Source: Cyanoderma ruficeps
Taxonomy: Eukaryota; Chordata; Aves; Passeriformes; Timaliidae
DNA: 64,000 nucleotides
Assembly (NCBI GenBank): GCA_008694505.1
Contig: VZDJ01007753.1
Coordinates: 21,634,696 to 21,698,695 of the forward strand
Direction of reading: 5' to 3'
Part shown: piece after piece, positions 13,201 to 25,700 of the stretch
Numbering within the stretch: position 1 is the stretch's first letter
Layout of the letters: every line of letters starts with the position of its first letter
Notes under the pieces: generated by a model
What the model saw: the letters and a program-made list of their open reading frames with translations, nothing else
Told to the model about the DNA's origin: nothing
Databases searched by the model: none
Position numbers and translations under genes: made by a program

Positions 13201-16200
13201 ACAAGAATTTTCAAATACTTTGAGGAAGAATGAACAATTTGAAGTATTAGTTATGATCATAAGGCCTGAGTCTTGGAAGTAAATTATTAAGCTCTGAATG
13301 TCTCATGTCCTTCAGCTAAAATAGTTTCATTGCACAGCTGTCTATTCCAAAGGAATTATGACACTTTCAAGAGAAAAGGAAAGTTTGTTTTTAATAGTCA
13401 TAATCTAAATCAAGAAATCGCAACGTAATTTATTTTTTAAAAATTCCCATTGCACTTATTCACAGTGAAGAGAAAAAAAGGAATTTCTGCTCTATTTCCT
13501 AGCAGACAGGTCAGATGTTTGAAAAGATTTTAGAAGGAATGTTTTGTCAAACCTGGTATAAACTGGCTACACTTGTCTTTTGCCCCTCCCTTCCCTCACC
13601 ATGAGAAATATCCTGTACAGTCAAATCTACAATAGCACAGAAGATCACAATACAGACCATATTTTAAGATCACTACGCATCCAAGAATAACATTCAAGAT
13701 ATTGGTAAAGTCATTAATTTTAACAGTATGATATCCTGATCTACAGCTATAGCAACCTGATTTGGAGGCTGCCTGCTTAAAATCCTACTTAAGCAACTGT
13801 GAACTTCTTCCCTCCACCGTCTCCTATTTTAAGAGAACACATCTCAAAACTTGTAATGTTGAAGCAACAGCCACGTGGAAACCTATCATTGCCTCTTGGG
13901 ATGCTGCTGCAGTTTGTAATTACAGCATCCGACCAATACACATAACACATCCTCTCGTAGGGTCAGCCCTTGGGATCAAGATATTGGTGAACAAGATACT
14001 ATTTTCTGTCCAGGCTGAATCTGAATTTATGTACTTTCTACATTTGGGTGTTTTTTTGTTTGATTGTTTCAGGAAGACATAACCTGATACATTTAAAGAA
14101 CAGCTCAGAGTATTCAGATTCTTTTTAAACTGTATGAAGGGGATAGAAATATACTGCACAACTACCAGGTGTGAATAATCTTAACTACTGACACCAGAAA
14201 TTTTTCTCAATAGCCTCTCTGGTGGTCACAATCCATGCTTCATTGAACCTTACAGGATTATTTAAAATCAGATTTTTTTTTTTTTAATATTCCAGGACAG
14301 CTACCCAGAATAATAACATCTCTCCCATCTTTGTATTAGATTTACAAATCACACTTTTTTTTTTCTTCAGTTGAAAAGAATGTTTTTGGACATGGCTTAC
14401 AATTTGGTAGTTGGGTTAGCATTCTCCTGTAAATACACCCTCCTATAAATTAAAGATGAATAGTAATAATAAATAGAGAAACTTTCCATTGTCAGGGATT
14501 AAGACCAAAGTCATCAGTTTCTTCTGTGAGTACACTTTTTACTTTAATTGTAATTTACACAATTAAATTACTGCCTGTATGCATAAAGAACTGGCCCCCT
14601 GTTCTAATGAAAGGAAGATACTATGGTCTGAAATTGAAGCTAATCATGGACAATCTAGATTTGTACAAACCAGTACCTTAGCATTACCTTATTGCCTCTT
14701 TGAGGGTTTCAAGACAGCATTTTTTTTACAACTAACTCCCCATGTCTATTGAATATTTTTGTATTCTAATATTCCCAGGTTGCTTGTTTGGTGACTTTGA
14801 TTAGGCACAACTTACTGCTTCACATTTCATCATCCCAAGAAATCTGTATTCCTTGTTACGTTAGGTCTTTTAACTGGTCTACTTTTGCATCCAGAACAGT
14901 TTTTTATGACATGCTGTTCAGGAATTACTTTGAACCAAGGAACTGAAGGATGCTTGCTTCATTAACTGACTCAGTTTTTACTAGTATACATTGCATAATT
15001 TGAATCTCTGCACAATATAACAATCCATTCTCAATGGCTTATGCCAGAGTTTTATAAAGGTGCTGCTCTTCACAAATTAAAAATACATATATTTATTGAA
15101 TACCACTGCAAGAATGCAAACCTTAAATTTAGAATACAATTTTATGCCATTTAATTATTTCTAGAAATATATACCTGTGACTCAAAAGTGATAAATACCC
15201 ACCTATTCAATTTTTTCATAAAAGGAAATGTTACCTTTGTTCCATTGATCAGCAAACATCCTTTGGAAAGTGAGATTTGGATGGAGTAAAAATGTGAGAA
15301 AATACACTAGAGCACTGAACTTATAAATCTCACATGGTTCAGGAATTGGGCAGGCAATTTAGTAATATTGAAAGAGATAGAATTAATAGCATAGTTTATG
15401 GAAGACTTCTTATAAGTAAACCTGTATATAGCTTTTCCAAGGTTCCCAATGGTAACTTGATCCCATAATATAAATTTCCTAGTATTCATTCTCCTAATGG
15501 TAGTCTCATTATATTTTTGAAGAGCATAAAATATACGTAATTTTTGTCATGATTATTAAGCTGAACAGCAAAGGGGGGGTTAGCAGATACACGGCCACAA
15601 AAGACATGTAAAATTCATGACTCGGTTCATAAATATGAGTTCAACAACAATAAACCTTCCTTCCTCTTTCCATTTTTTTCATACTTTGGTTTCCTTATAT
15701 AGGCTAGAAACCTCAGCACATTCCAGCCTTTGATCTGAATAGCTGCAGGACCAGGATTGTTGGGTAAGCTTTGGAGCATACTTCAGGCTAGACACACACA
15801 AAGAAAGGCTACAACCAGTTCAACAGCAATTGAGATTAAAAGTTTTTTCTGGGAGGAAGGGAAGGACTCATGGGGAGATAGTTAAGCACAGTACACTGTG
15901 GAAATGCACAAATACAAAAAGCCACACCAAAGAAACTGATGGTTAGATTCTTATTATGGTTTTGTACACCAAGATGAAGAGAACAAAAATAACATGGGAG
16001 AAGACAGTGAACATTCTCAATACAGAGACAGTACTGTACACCATTAACTGTTTGTATGAAGAACACCCCTCCTCCCCATCACCCTTTTTGATAATCTGTA
16101 AGTGATAGCATCAATTTAACTCTTAGAAAAACAAGCTGCAAAAAAAAGTACCACATAAAACTCAACAGATAAAATTTATGAACAAAAATTATTTGCTGCA

Positions 16201-16245
16201 AGCTGAAATCTGAATTTGGAGGAGCACATTGTTGATGGTGCAAGG
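10261..16245. other. AT-rich noncoding DNA, nothing recognised
   Basis: There is no gene, RNA or clear mobile element. Short TA and homopolymer tracts occur, such as alternating TA near 10920-10931 and a T run at about 14273-14285. Frames of about 106 codons (+, 13762-14082) and 79 codons (-, 13920-14159) overlap on opposite strands and match nothing I recognise. Confidence 0.6.
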
Positions 16246-16305
16246 GAAACACATACTGAAACATATACTGAAACACATACTGAAACATGTACTGAAAAAC
16301 ATGTT
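16246..16305. repeat. 12-bp minisatellite, about five copies
   Basis: The unit GAAACAYATACT repeats in register from 16246: GAAACACATACT, GAAACATATACT, GAAACACATACT, GAAACATGTACT, then a decayed GAAAAACATGTT. Twelve is a multiple of three, so the - strand frame across it reads as a repeated aromatic-Gln-Tyr peptide. There is no sign that this frame is a real gene. Confidence 0.85.
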
Positions 16306-17015
16306 GATGAATAAGCTTTCCATAAATATGTTTTCACAGCATTAAAGAGTTGAAAAAGGATAAATCAAAAGCAACAGATGGCCAAACAATCTCACGTGAG
16401 GAGAGGAAACAGCATATTCACAGCAGACAGCAATTCACTTGAAAACATGATAATTGCTTTTCAAAGCATTGACTTGGACATTAGGGAATTACTGGCATCC
16501 ACTACCAATCCTCTACCTGATTCTAAAAATAAATGAATTAATAAAAAAGAGTGATCAAAGCCAGCATAAACAGAGAAAGAGTAGAGCAGCTTCATTAAAA
16601 GTCTCCCATGCTTTTTGTATTCTTGATGGAATGAGTCTGGATCAGAGAAGGAGGAGTGTTCATGACACATGTGGATAATATGAAGCATTTGTTTGGCATT
16701 TAGTACTGTTTAAAGGTACAGTAAGCCATGGAACATGGGCTGTGTTTGTATTTACTGGAAAAAGAGATGCAAGACCTCACATCAGATTTGCTTCAGGAAT
16801 GCAGCAGCAGATCAAAAAACCCAGAAGTGGTGTGAAGCCTCACCAAATAATTATTTAAAGAATGGAAAAAGAATATAAACACAGAGTACATGACAGTTCT
16901 GTACACAGGAAGTAAGTTTCTATGTAATGTGCTTTAAGCTAACTAAAACCAGTTTTGAGGGATTCAAAATCCTCATGCACAAGCTTTTGCTATCTATGCT
17001 GCACATGCTCCCATG
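16306..17015. other. Noncoding DNA, nothing recognised
   Basis: Between the minisatellite and the SINE I see no gene or repeat. Overlapping frames of 74-75 codons near 16454-16688 on both strands are not recognisable. Confidence 0.55.
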
Positions 17016-17164
17016 TTTGAAATTAAATGTAAATCACACTTAGATCATGGTGCTAAGAACTCCTTAGGTGTGGGTTAGAACCCTGTACAGGCCATTCACT
17101 TAAAAGTTGGACTTGATAATCTTTGTAGTCCATTCCAACTGAGAATATTCTGTGATTCTGTAAT
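17016..17164 (+). mobile_element. tRNA-Ile-derived SINE with CR1-like tail (TguSINE1-like)
   Basis: The head aligns with the body of a tRNA-Ile(AAU) gene: TTAGATCATGGTGCTAAGAA resembles the D-stem to anticodon region. It is followed by the B-box-like GGTTAGAACC (17073-17082) and a tRNA 3' end CTGTACAGGCCA. The tail contains GTTGGACTTGATAATCTTTG and CATTCCAACTGAGAATATTC. It ends TGTGATTCTG, which is the CR1-type 3' end that CR1 reverse transcriptase is thought to recognise. The A box region (before about 17040) is decayed. The same head-tail order occurs on the - strand at 28714-28848. This matches the passerine family TguSINE1. It cannot be a working tRNA gene because the acceptor stem and A box are degraded. 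Confidence 0.82.
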
Positions 17165-19619
17165 GCTTTTGTGCTGTCTTGACAATGAAAGGTCTTAGTC
17201 TATGAGAAAGAGTCAGACCAGGCAAGGCTCACACTCAGAAACCAGTATGATGTCTTCAGAGTCAGAGGGCACTGACTGGACTGTATGGCCTTTACATTTT
17301 GTCAGGGTGTTTTTCACAGGGGGGTCATTTCTTCTTGAAACTTTGTTTTGTTTTGTTTTCTTTAGGTTTTGAACTATACATTTTTTACATCTTTTATAGG
17401 TCAAAGAAATGTTCATGCAAAGGGAGCAGGGTCTATACGTTAGAGTCTGGGCAACAGGAGCTATTATATATCTTCTAGAAATGGCAGTCATTGGCCATGA
17501 TTTCAGTATGTCTGTAGAAGTCTGACAACTGACTAAATGTATACTTTTATTAGCTATTATCAGCAGATATGAAACTAATTCCACTTAATTATCACTAAGC
17601 AACAAACTCTATTTCATGATGCACTTACACAAGAGCTCAAATTAGAATTTGCAGGCAATATTTGCAGTGATATACACAAGTTATGGCCGGATAACTCAAG
17701 CAAAAATGAATTTCAATATTGTGGTAGGTGAATGCATTTTCAGTATCCAACAGAAGCCTGAAGCTTAGAAATGCAACTGTCCATTCCTTTCAAAGAAATA
17801 CATTTCTATGTTTTAGTAACAGACTGAGATATACAAAAAAGTATGAGCTTAAAACTATGCTCACCAACGTATCAGTGCTGAAAATGTAAATGTTCATACA
17901 CTCAGCACACCAAATGCTGTAAACTCTCCTCTAGTATACTGAATATGCATTTATGATGGGATAATATGGTACTATGCATTTATAGTTTTTGAGCAGTTAA
18001 CAATAAAAATATTTTAGTTCTTTATTTCTTATAACGCAAAAAAATTTTTAGCATGATACTTGCTGTTAATGTCAAAATTGCCACTGGGCAACAATGCAGC
18101 CAAAATTATTAGAAATCCTGCCAGCAGACATCTTGAAAATGCAGCTCCAAATTTTGTATCTCAGGTGGATGCATCAACTAATTTTTATAACCTTAATTTA
18201 TTGACTAACACAGTGATTATAGTAGGTGGAAATTTTCAGTTATGCTAATAGTTTCATGAGTTCTAAATGAATCTAAAAAGAAATGAAAGGCTAAAATGTA
18301 CTTGGCTGGATTGAACTCTGTTCTTCAAAAACACAAGTGAAGGTAAAGTGGGTCTAAACTCAGATATCCATCGTAGTTAACATTGTCCCTCAAATAATTT
18401 TATCCCATTTCCACAAAGCAATACACATTTCTCATGTCAACACTTGATACACTTAAATGTTAACCATGTATTATCTGGAACTTGAAGCTGGTGAATCTCT
18501 TCTTTGGGTTTATATTTACTACAAATGACTCTGAGAAAGATTAATCATGGTATTTTTAAAAATTATACTCAAGAAATGCAGTTCTTTCAACTACATTAAA
18601 CTGTGAAGAGGTACACATGTAGTCAACAAGCTGCCTCTGCTCATGGTAGGGACAGGGAAAGGGAGAGATGGCGATTCATTCCACCTATGCTAGACACTTA
18701 TCTTAGGATAGGACAAATCAACCTTTGGGAGTCTAAACCTTTCTTCATTTATGAGAGAAATGAAGATAACTTCCTTAGACTCAATGCCTAAATTTAGATT
18801 TCTAAAGTTAGATAGGATGCATTCTACTTTCATTCATTTATTTAATTAATCTATTTAAAAGAATGACCTATTAGTTATACTGGAAAAAAGAAGTAGTGCA
18901 ATTTTGTTGAAAACTCTGATAATACTGTCCTGTCTATAACATTCTGGAGTTTAAGTAATGTGTGGGTGAAATGAACTATCATCATCATTTTACACAGAGG
19001 TAATTCAGGGTGCAGAAAGACACTGTGAATCACTCGAACTTGCACTTAAACCTTGTGTCAGAGTAAAAAAGGCAATGTTAGCCTATTAGGCAGCACAAAA
19101 AAAATTAGTCAGGTCTTCAAGAGAGCCCTTGTATTTCAGTTCACGAAGATATAATACTCAAGGTAAAAGTTCTGCTCTGTTATAAACATACTGGCAGTGG
19201 CTTGAACCAGAGCAATCTAAATGGTAAATAATCTCTCCGCATTCATTGAAACAGCTACAGTCAGCCTAAGATCTTGATCCCCCACCAGAATACTAGAAGT
19301 CTGATGACACCATGTTGCATTTCCAGAACCAAAAATTGCTACAGACTGATCTGTAATTATTCTAAAGCTACCTGCGGAAAAAAAAATCCAAAATACAAAC
19401 CAACCTTTTACATTTCCATGGTTTTGGAAAACATGGTATTATGATTTCAGATTTGAATGAAGAGATTTATCTTACTATGTTTTACATTTAACCCTTGGCA
19501 ATGGATAGATGTTATTAACCAGAGCAATCTAACACTGAGAAAATGCCCTCCTGAATCTTATTCATCACCCCTTGCAAATATGTCTGATAAATTCATAACA
19601 AAAAAAGTCCTATAGAACG
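17165..19619. other. AT-rich noncoding DNA, nothing recognised
   Basis: The longest frame is 123 codons on the - strand (17213-17584). It is Cys- and Ser-rich, resembles no known family, and has a length expected by chance. A short TTTTG repeat occurs at about 17342-17360. No RNA gene or element was seen. Confidence 0.55.
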
Positions 19620-19710
19620 AGACTATTTCTAAATGTATTCCAACAAACATTTTTGCTTTAATAGCTTATTAAAGCAATAATGTTTGATGGAATACATTTA
19701 GAAATAGTCT
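19620..19710. repeat. Near-perfect 91-nt inverted repeat (hairpin)
   Basis: Two arms of 45 nt are complementary around a centre at 19665. The outer ends read AGACTATTTCTAAATGTATT (19620-19639) and AATACATTTAGAAATAGTCT (19691-19710). Pairing each base with its mirror position gives only two mismatches within the stem, 19652/19678 and 19643/19687. A G-T pair flanks the single-base centre. Pairing stops abruptly outside 19620-19710, and no duplicated flank was found. The length suits a small-RNA precursor or a miniature inverted-repeat element. The almost absent loop favours a local inverted duplication such as a template-switch event. I do not recognise it as a named element. Confidence 0.9.
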
Positions 19711-22700
19711 GAATTACCCAATTTTAATAAGAATTTTCTGCTTTTAAGGATCACTGTTCCAGTTATTAATACAGAACAATGTTAAGGCAACAAATTACCT
19801 CAAGATTTTAATATCAAATGTAGTAAGGCCTTTTAGGGAAAATGGGAGATTTATGACAAATCTTAAAAGTACTGCACTGCCACGGTCCCACTTCAGACTG
19901 ATTATAATTTCTAATACCTGTCCCATTCCTCCATTTTTTCATGTGTGTGTACATATAAGTTTGTGCTTAAATGTACATAAATTCATGAGCTTTATGCCAA
20001 GTATAGATGCCAATTCCAAGCTCAGTTAATAACTACTCTAAGCACAGAAGAGTTTGATTCCTTTCAGGAGAGGAGAGAAGAGTGCCGGACACTTTCCTGT
20101 TATTTTATGCAGAAAATATATTGGAACATTTGTGGAAGTTTATAAAGGTAATTAATGTGTGTGAGATGTTTTGGCCTTACTCATCTGCATCTTTAATTTG
20201 ATCTGCTGCACCCCATATTAACAAGGCTGCTTCATGTGAAAAGTCATAAAAATGAAATGTTTTTCTCTTCAAACACGAAATTTTACAACCTGTTTAATTT
20301 TAATCCTTGAATTGTTCACAGTAGGCATAATTTGCAGGGATTATGAAAATACCATCATATGGAAAGACTGCATTAACGCCTGATTTTAAGAGCAAATGGT
20401 CACGGTCAGAGATTTTCATGGAGGCTGCATTATAATATATAACAGTTCTCTCTTGGTTAGTGTAATGCTAGAAATATGTTATGAGCTGAATTTCTATGCA
20501 AAATCCATATTATTTTTTCATCTTTGGTATCCAGAACCTTTTCTACCAGTATGTCAACCGATTTGCTTAAATCAAGAGTAGGAACATGACAGTGGCATGG
20601 TGTACGTTTCCAGTCTGAATCTTTTCTTTGGATTGTCTATGAATCTCCAAATATTCAGAATGTATAAGGTAGAAAGAAGAGTTGCAATTTGGCAGACAGC
20701 TTGTGTAAACCACTGAGTCTTTTGCAGGGTGGCATTTAAACATATTTACAAAGGAGTCACAGCCAATCTTTTGGCAAATCTATTACATGCTGCTAAAAGC
20801 ACTATCTTGAAGGCCATCTGATAACAATCAGCTTGGTCAAGAAGGCCTACTATTACTCAAAAACTGGTTAGAACATATTAATTACAGTGATAGATGGCCT
20901 ATCATAATAGGCCTCTATTTGTGCCTGGTTATTCTAGTGGTCCCTATCCTAACTTGGCATTTATTCTTTACTCTGGTATATAGGCAATCTAGCTAGTGAT
21001 TCTGTCTCCCATCTCTTTGTTCTTTATTCAACTTTTTTTTTGGCTGCATCTTTATTACCACACACAGCTGGTTTTCTAACAGAGATGCCACAAATATTCT
21101 GTGTATTTTTCTAGCCTCATGATCTTTGTACTCAAAATAAAATAGAATAAACATCTGTACTCTCAAAGATGCAGCGATGTTTCTTGTTCAAGTCAAACAT
21201 GGAGATGTAGGATCTTCTCTCCACCTCTTCTAGCCTTGAATTAGCTTAAGTGTGTGCTTTTTTAAAACATTACTGATATCTTAATGTATAAAATTGTGTA
21301 GTTGAATAAAATATTATTTCTTATGTGTTTGTTCCAAATATCCTCACAATGTGGTTGCAATTTCACATCTCAGAATAGACCATCTGTTTCTCTTCTTTTG
21401 CTTGGAGGGTCCAGTTTATGCAGTCACACATATGAAAACTGTAAAGCCATCTTTGTACCAATAAGACTTTGATATTTTGAAAGACTCTGAGATACCCTTC
21501 TTTGTCAATTTGTCCTTGCTTTCACGAACACTGAGCACACAGTAAGCAAAATCTTTCAGATTCCAGTAAAATGTTTCTCCTCTCAAATGTTACCAACAGA
21601 ATTATTTTGGATCATTTGTCAAAAGCAATTTTTACATGTGTCAAACATGGAAGGTGCCAGTGAGGGTGAACAATCCTGGATAAACTCTCCGCTTTAGGTT
21701 AAAGCAGTCTGCAAAGAAACCAATTACTGGTGACACTAGTAGGGTTATTAAATTTCACCATAAATGTGGGCATATATATAAAATAATCAACATCTTGGAA
21801 GAAATTAATCCACCAATTATCAAGCGAGTGATGAGATGATGAATATCCAACAGAATTAGAGTTATGCAGGATGAACTGAACAGGAAAAGAAACCAACTCT
21901 TTCACCCTGTCTGTTCTAATCACATGGTAGTACTTTAGTCTTTCTATCCTCCATTGCTTGCTTAAAACAAGCTTTCAATTTGGCTTAAGAAAAGATCGGT
22001 TTTCATTCAAGATCTTTAGTGCCTGCTAACATTCCTGAATAGGGAGCCATTTTCCTTACTTAATGTCAAGGACACACAGTTAGTGATCCTCATTCTAATC
22101 CCTCCCCTCCAACCTGTAGCAGCAGTAGTGGTTATAGACTGAATGAAATTTAAGTGTGCCAGTCATACTTTACATACTGTGTTATTACGTTTGCCCTTTG
22201 ATTAGAGTACTTGTAATCCTGACAAAAGGGGCTAGTCCACTGATATATTTTCAGGAAATAACATGAAAATATTACAAGGCTAGTGTAGTAAAATCTATAT
22301 TCATAGGCTGGTCTAATATCACTGTATGGGGAATATTGGTACGCGTCTCCCATCATCACTGTATTTCTACAATAAATTCATATAATGGAAAAACCAAATA
22401 CAGTTAATCTAATATACTTTAGACATATTTCTCACTTCACCACAAGATTCATTTTTATTACTTAATTTAATTTTTATTAATTATAAATTTTATCCCATTT
22501 TCATCTCTTTCCAAACTTGCTATGATAATTGTAAATCATAGGGAGGTCATCATAATGTAAACAAGGAACTTGAATGAATTTTCTGGGATAACCAAAAATG
22601 TAGATGGTTCTTCAGATGGCATTTAGGCTAAGGAATCTCTGTTTATTTTTTTACAGTTGTTCCTCATATGAGAAGATTCCTATAGTGTGAGAACTCCTTG

Positions 22701-25700
22701 TTAAACAGACTGTGCCATATGATCTCCTGGTAAAAGCAAAGGTCTAGCAGACAGAAGCTTCCCTGGTTGAAACACCAACCAAATCAATAACTCATATGTA
22801 CACTAGGACATGTGATCTTCTTGTGCTTTTAGCCAGTGATAGTGAAAATTCGCGGAATGGAAAAACTGAAAAAGATTTCTGATAAATATGTTCTGGTTTC
22901 TAGAAATCATCTGACTTTAGACAAAACATTTGAGAATTAGTTACCATTGTCAAACCTTAAAAGTTTGATAAGCTCTTGAGACAATCTTGGAAAAATTTCT
23001 TATACTGATTAATGAGTAAGCATTTTGTCTTTCATTGACAGAAAAGAAAAATTTAACTTTATTCATGCTTGCAAGAATCTCATAAATTTGAATGCCAAGT
23101 GGTAGGAAGTTGAAAATTTTTTTCCAGATTTCTATATGGAGGAAGATGCACAATTGTTAAATTCTTGTTTTTGGCTATAACTCACCTAAGGTACTGAAAA
23201 TCTTGTTAGAAATATCCCACATAATATTTACATTAATTCTTGTGGATTTAAAATGTTTCCTCTAAAATCTTAACTAAATTGTCTTCCCATACAGGAATAA
23301 TGGTGACACCAACTTCTTTCACCATAATAAAAACATTAAAATGATGAATACATGTGTTCTTTATTTTCACAGCATCCGTCCTGCTTTCAACTTTTCTGAC
23401 TGAGTAATGATCTACAAACTCGTTCTATTTCTGAAACATCCAAACCAGCTATTATTTTTTACCAAGTTGTCTATCCTGGAATCATTAAAGGTTGCTATGC
23501 CTAACATTGTGGAGCTTGGTAATTTCTGGGCATGATTTCATTTGTTTATATATTTTCAAAATTTACCATTTGAAAATATTTTATAAAAAAGCAGTGAATA
23601 TGAGAGAAATTCGACAGCTAAACACTAGCTGCGCTTCTGAGTCACAGACAAAAGGAAGCCACAATCTTTCATTCACTCCTGCACTCAGTTCTAGGGAAAA
23701 CAGTGAATAAAGAAGATGGAGGAGCAATTCAAAAGCAATTGACAATAACCTCTGCCCCTCTGTCATGATGCTTGTGAGAGTTCCACAGTATCTGTAAGAA
23801 ATGTCTTTGCCAAGGGTTGTCCTACTGGCGCAAGATGTGACTAAAAAGTGTAAAGTTTTCCCAAAATAAACACGCTAACCACATAAATTATGGTGAAAGT
23901 GGTATGTATTTTGGGAAGCTCTGACACAGAAACTAGTCAAGAGAATGATATCAGCACTTTGTATTTTTGCCCCTTTCTGGAAAAACTAAGTTTAGACGTC
24001 CCCAAAATCACAGATAAATACATACATACCAAAGAATCAAATATTAATTTTCTATATTTAGAACCATTAAAATAGAAGTCTTTAACATGTTATAACATAA
24101 GATGACATGCTTAAATACACTGGGAAAGTAGTGTTGAGATTATTCTTATTACTCATAAATACAACATCATTAGCAAGGATTTATGTAAACCATAACAGCA
24201 TATGCAGATACGCATATATTCAGTCTCAGATTTTCTTTGTACATGCAACTTTAGACAATGCTCACCACTTGAAATTTTACCGTGGATTTTTATGAATAGT
24301 TGCTGATCTGTAATTCGTATGTGTCTCATTGAGTATGTGATTTATTCAAAATTATTGATTCTACTGATTATAGTCTCTATGAGCTAGTCAGTTTTCATTC
24401 AATTCAGAATCAGATCTGTGTAACTAACATTTGCCAATATAAATACAAAATTTGGTGCATGAAATTGACTTTTAATGGTATGACTTAATAATCATGCTAA
24501 TATTAATAACAATATATACAAAAAAAACTTCAGAAGACAATAAATCAATCTACATAATAGTTTTTCTCTTGGAAAGGATAAAGCTTGTAATGTTTATCAC
24601 CAGAAAGCGGCTTGTCTTACTGTATTTTGCTTGGTCAGGTCTGCTACTCTATGCACTTTGAAATATCAGCATAACAGGAAATCTAAAGGAAGCTAGACTT
24701 CCTCTGCAGCCTTGCAATTTCAAATATGCAGAATGCAGATACAACAACAAAACAAAATCAATGCTTCTCCCTTTGATTTCTCAGGACAAAATCTATTTCC
24801 TAAGCCGTTTCTTTTTAAAACTCCAGTTTTCACATGTCTATTTATGGCACATAGTTCCCCACAAGCACATGGAATTAGGCTTAAGACTACTTTCTGGCAT
24901 AAAAATATAATACCACAGCTATTTATTTATATTGGTGTCATGTGTAAGAGTCCTGGTTCAAGATCATATCCCAGTTGTGTTTGATGCTGTTCAAACACAA
25001 ACTCAAAGCAATACCTTTCTCCAGCTTAGAACAAAAAGATGAAAAAGAGATAACGTAAGTGAAACAAGGAGACAATATCCTTCAGCAAGACAGATGGTAG
25101 TTTCAGCCACTGAATCACATCCCACATTTTCTAGTTTTGAAAGGTTGATATATTAGCATATATGACCATATTTGGATGGCCATGGGGACTTCCTCTCAAG
25201 TATGAGAAACAGCATAAAGTAAAAAATGTAAAAATGCTAAAAATGGCTGTTAGTCAAATGGAAGTAAATGTTGTGGATCAGTTAACAGCAGAATTCTGTA
25301 TTCTCAGGTAGTGAAGGAGAACTTAGAAAGAGCTTGAAAACTGCATGCAAATTATTTGAGTTAGTAAAGAAGCTCAGACATGTTTAAATACTGAACTAGG
25401 GAAATGATTTTCGGAAACATTCTGTGTAGGTGATCATCTGAAATAAGCAGCATGGGAAAGAGGTGGCTGAAAGCAAAAGAGAAATACAACAAGATGGGAA
25501 TAAGGGCCTTTGTTGTGTAAATGGACAGAATTATTTTAATTATGCAAAAATAATGAACAAAACCTAAGCACTGAAATTATATGAAAACTTATATGAGGTC
25601 AGAATGGCAAAAAATGCTCAGTCTAACTGCTTGAACAGGCAGGATGTGATATTCCTCAGGGTGAATTATGAAGTAAGGAAGAGTTTGGTGAAGGACTAAT

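Noticed and set aside
17213..17584. 123-codon open frame on the - strand
   Set aside because: No recognisable domain. At this AT content one to a few frames of this length are expected by chance in 64 kb on two strands.
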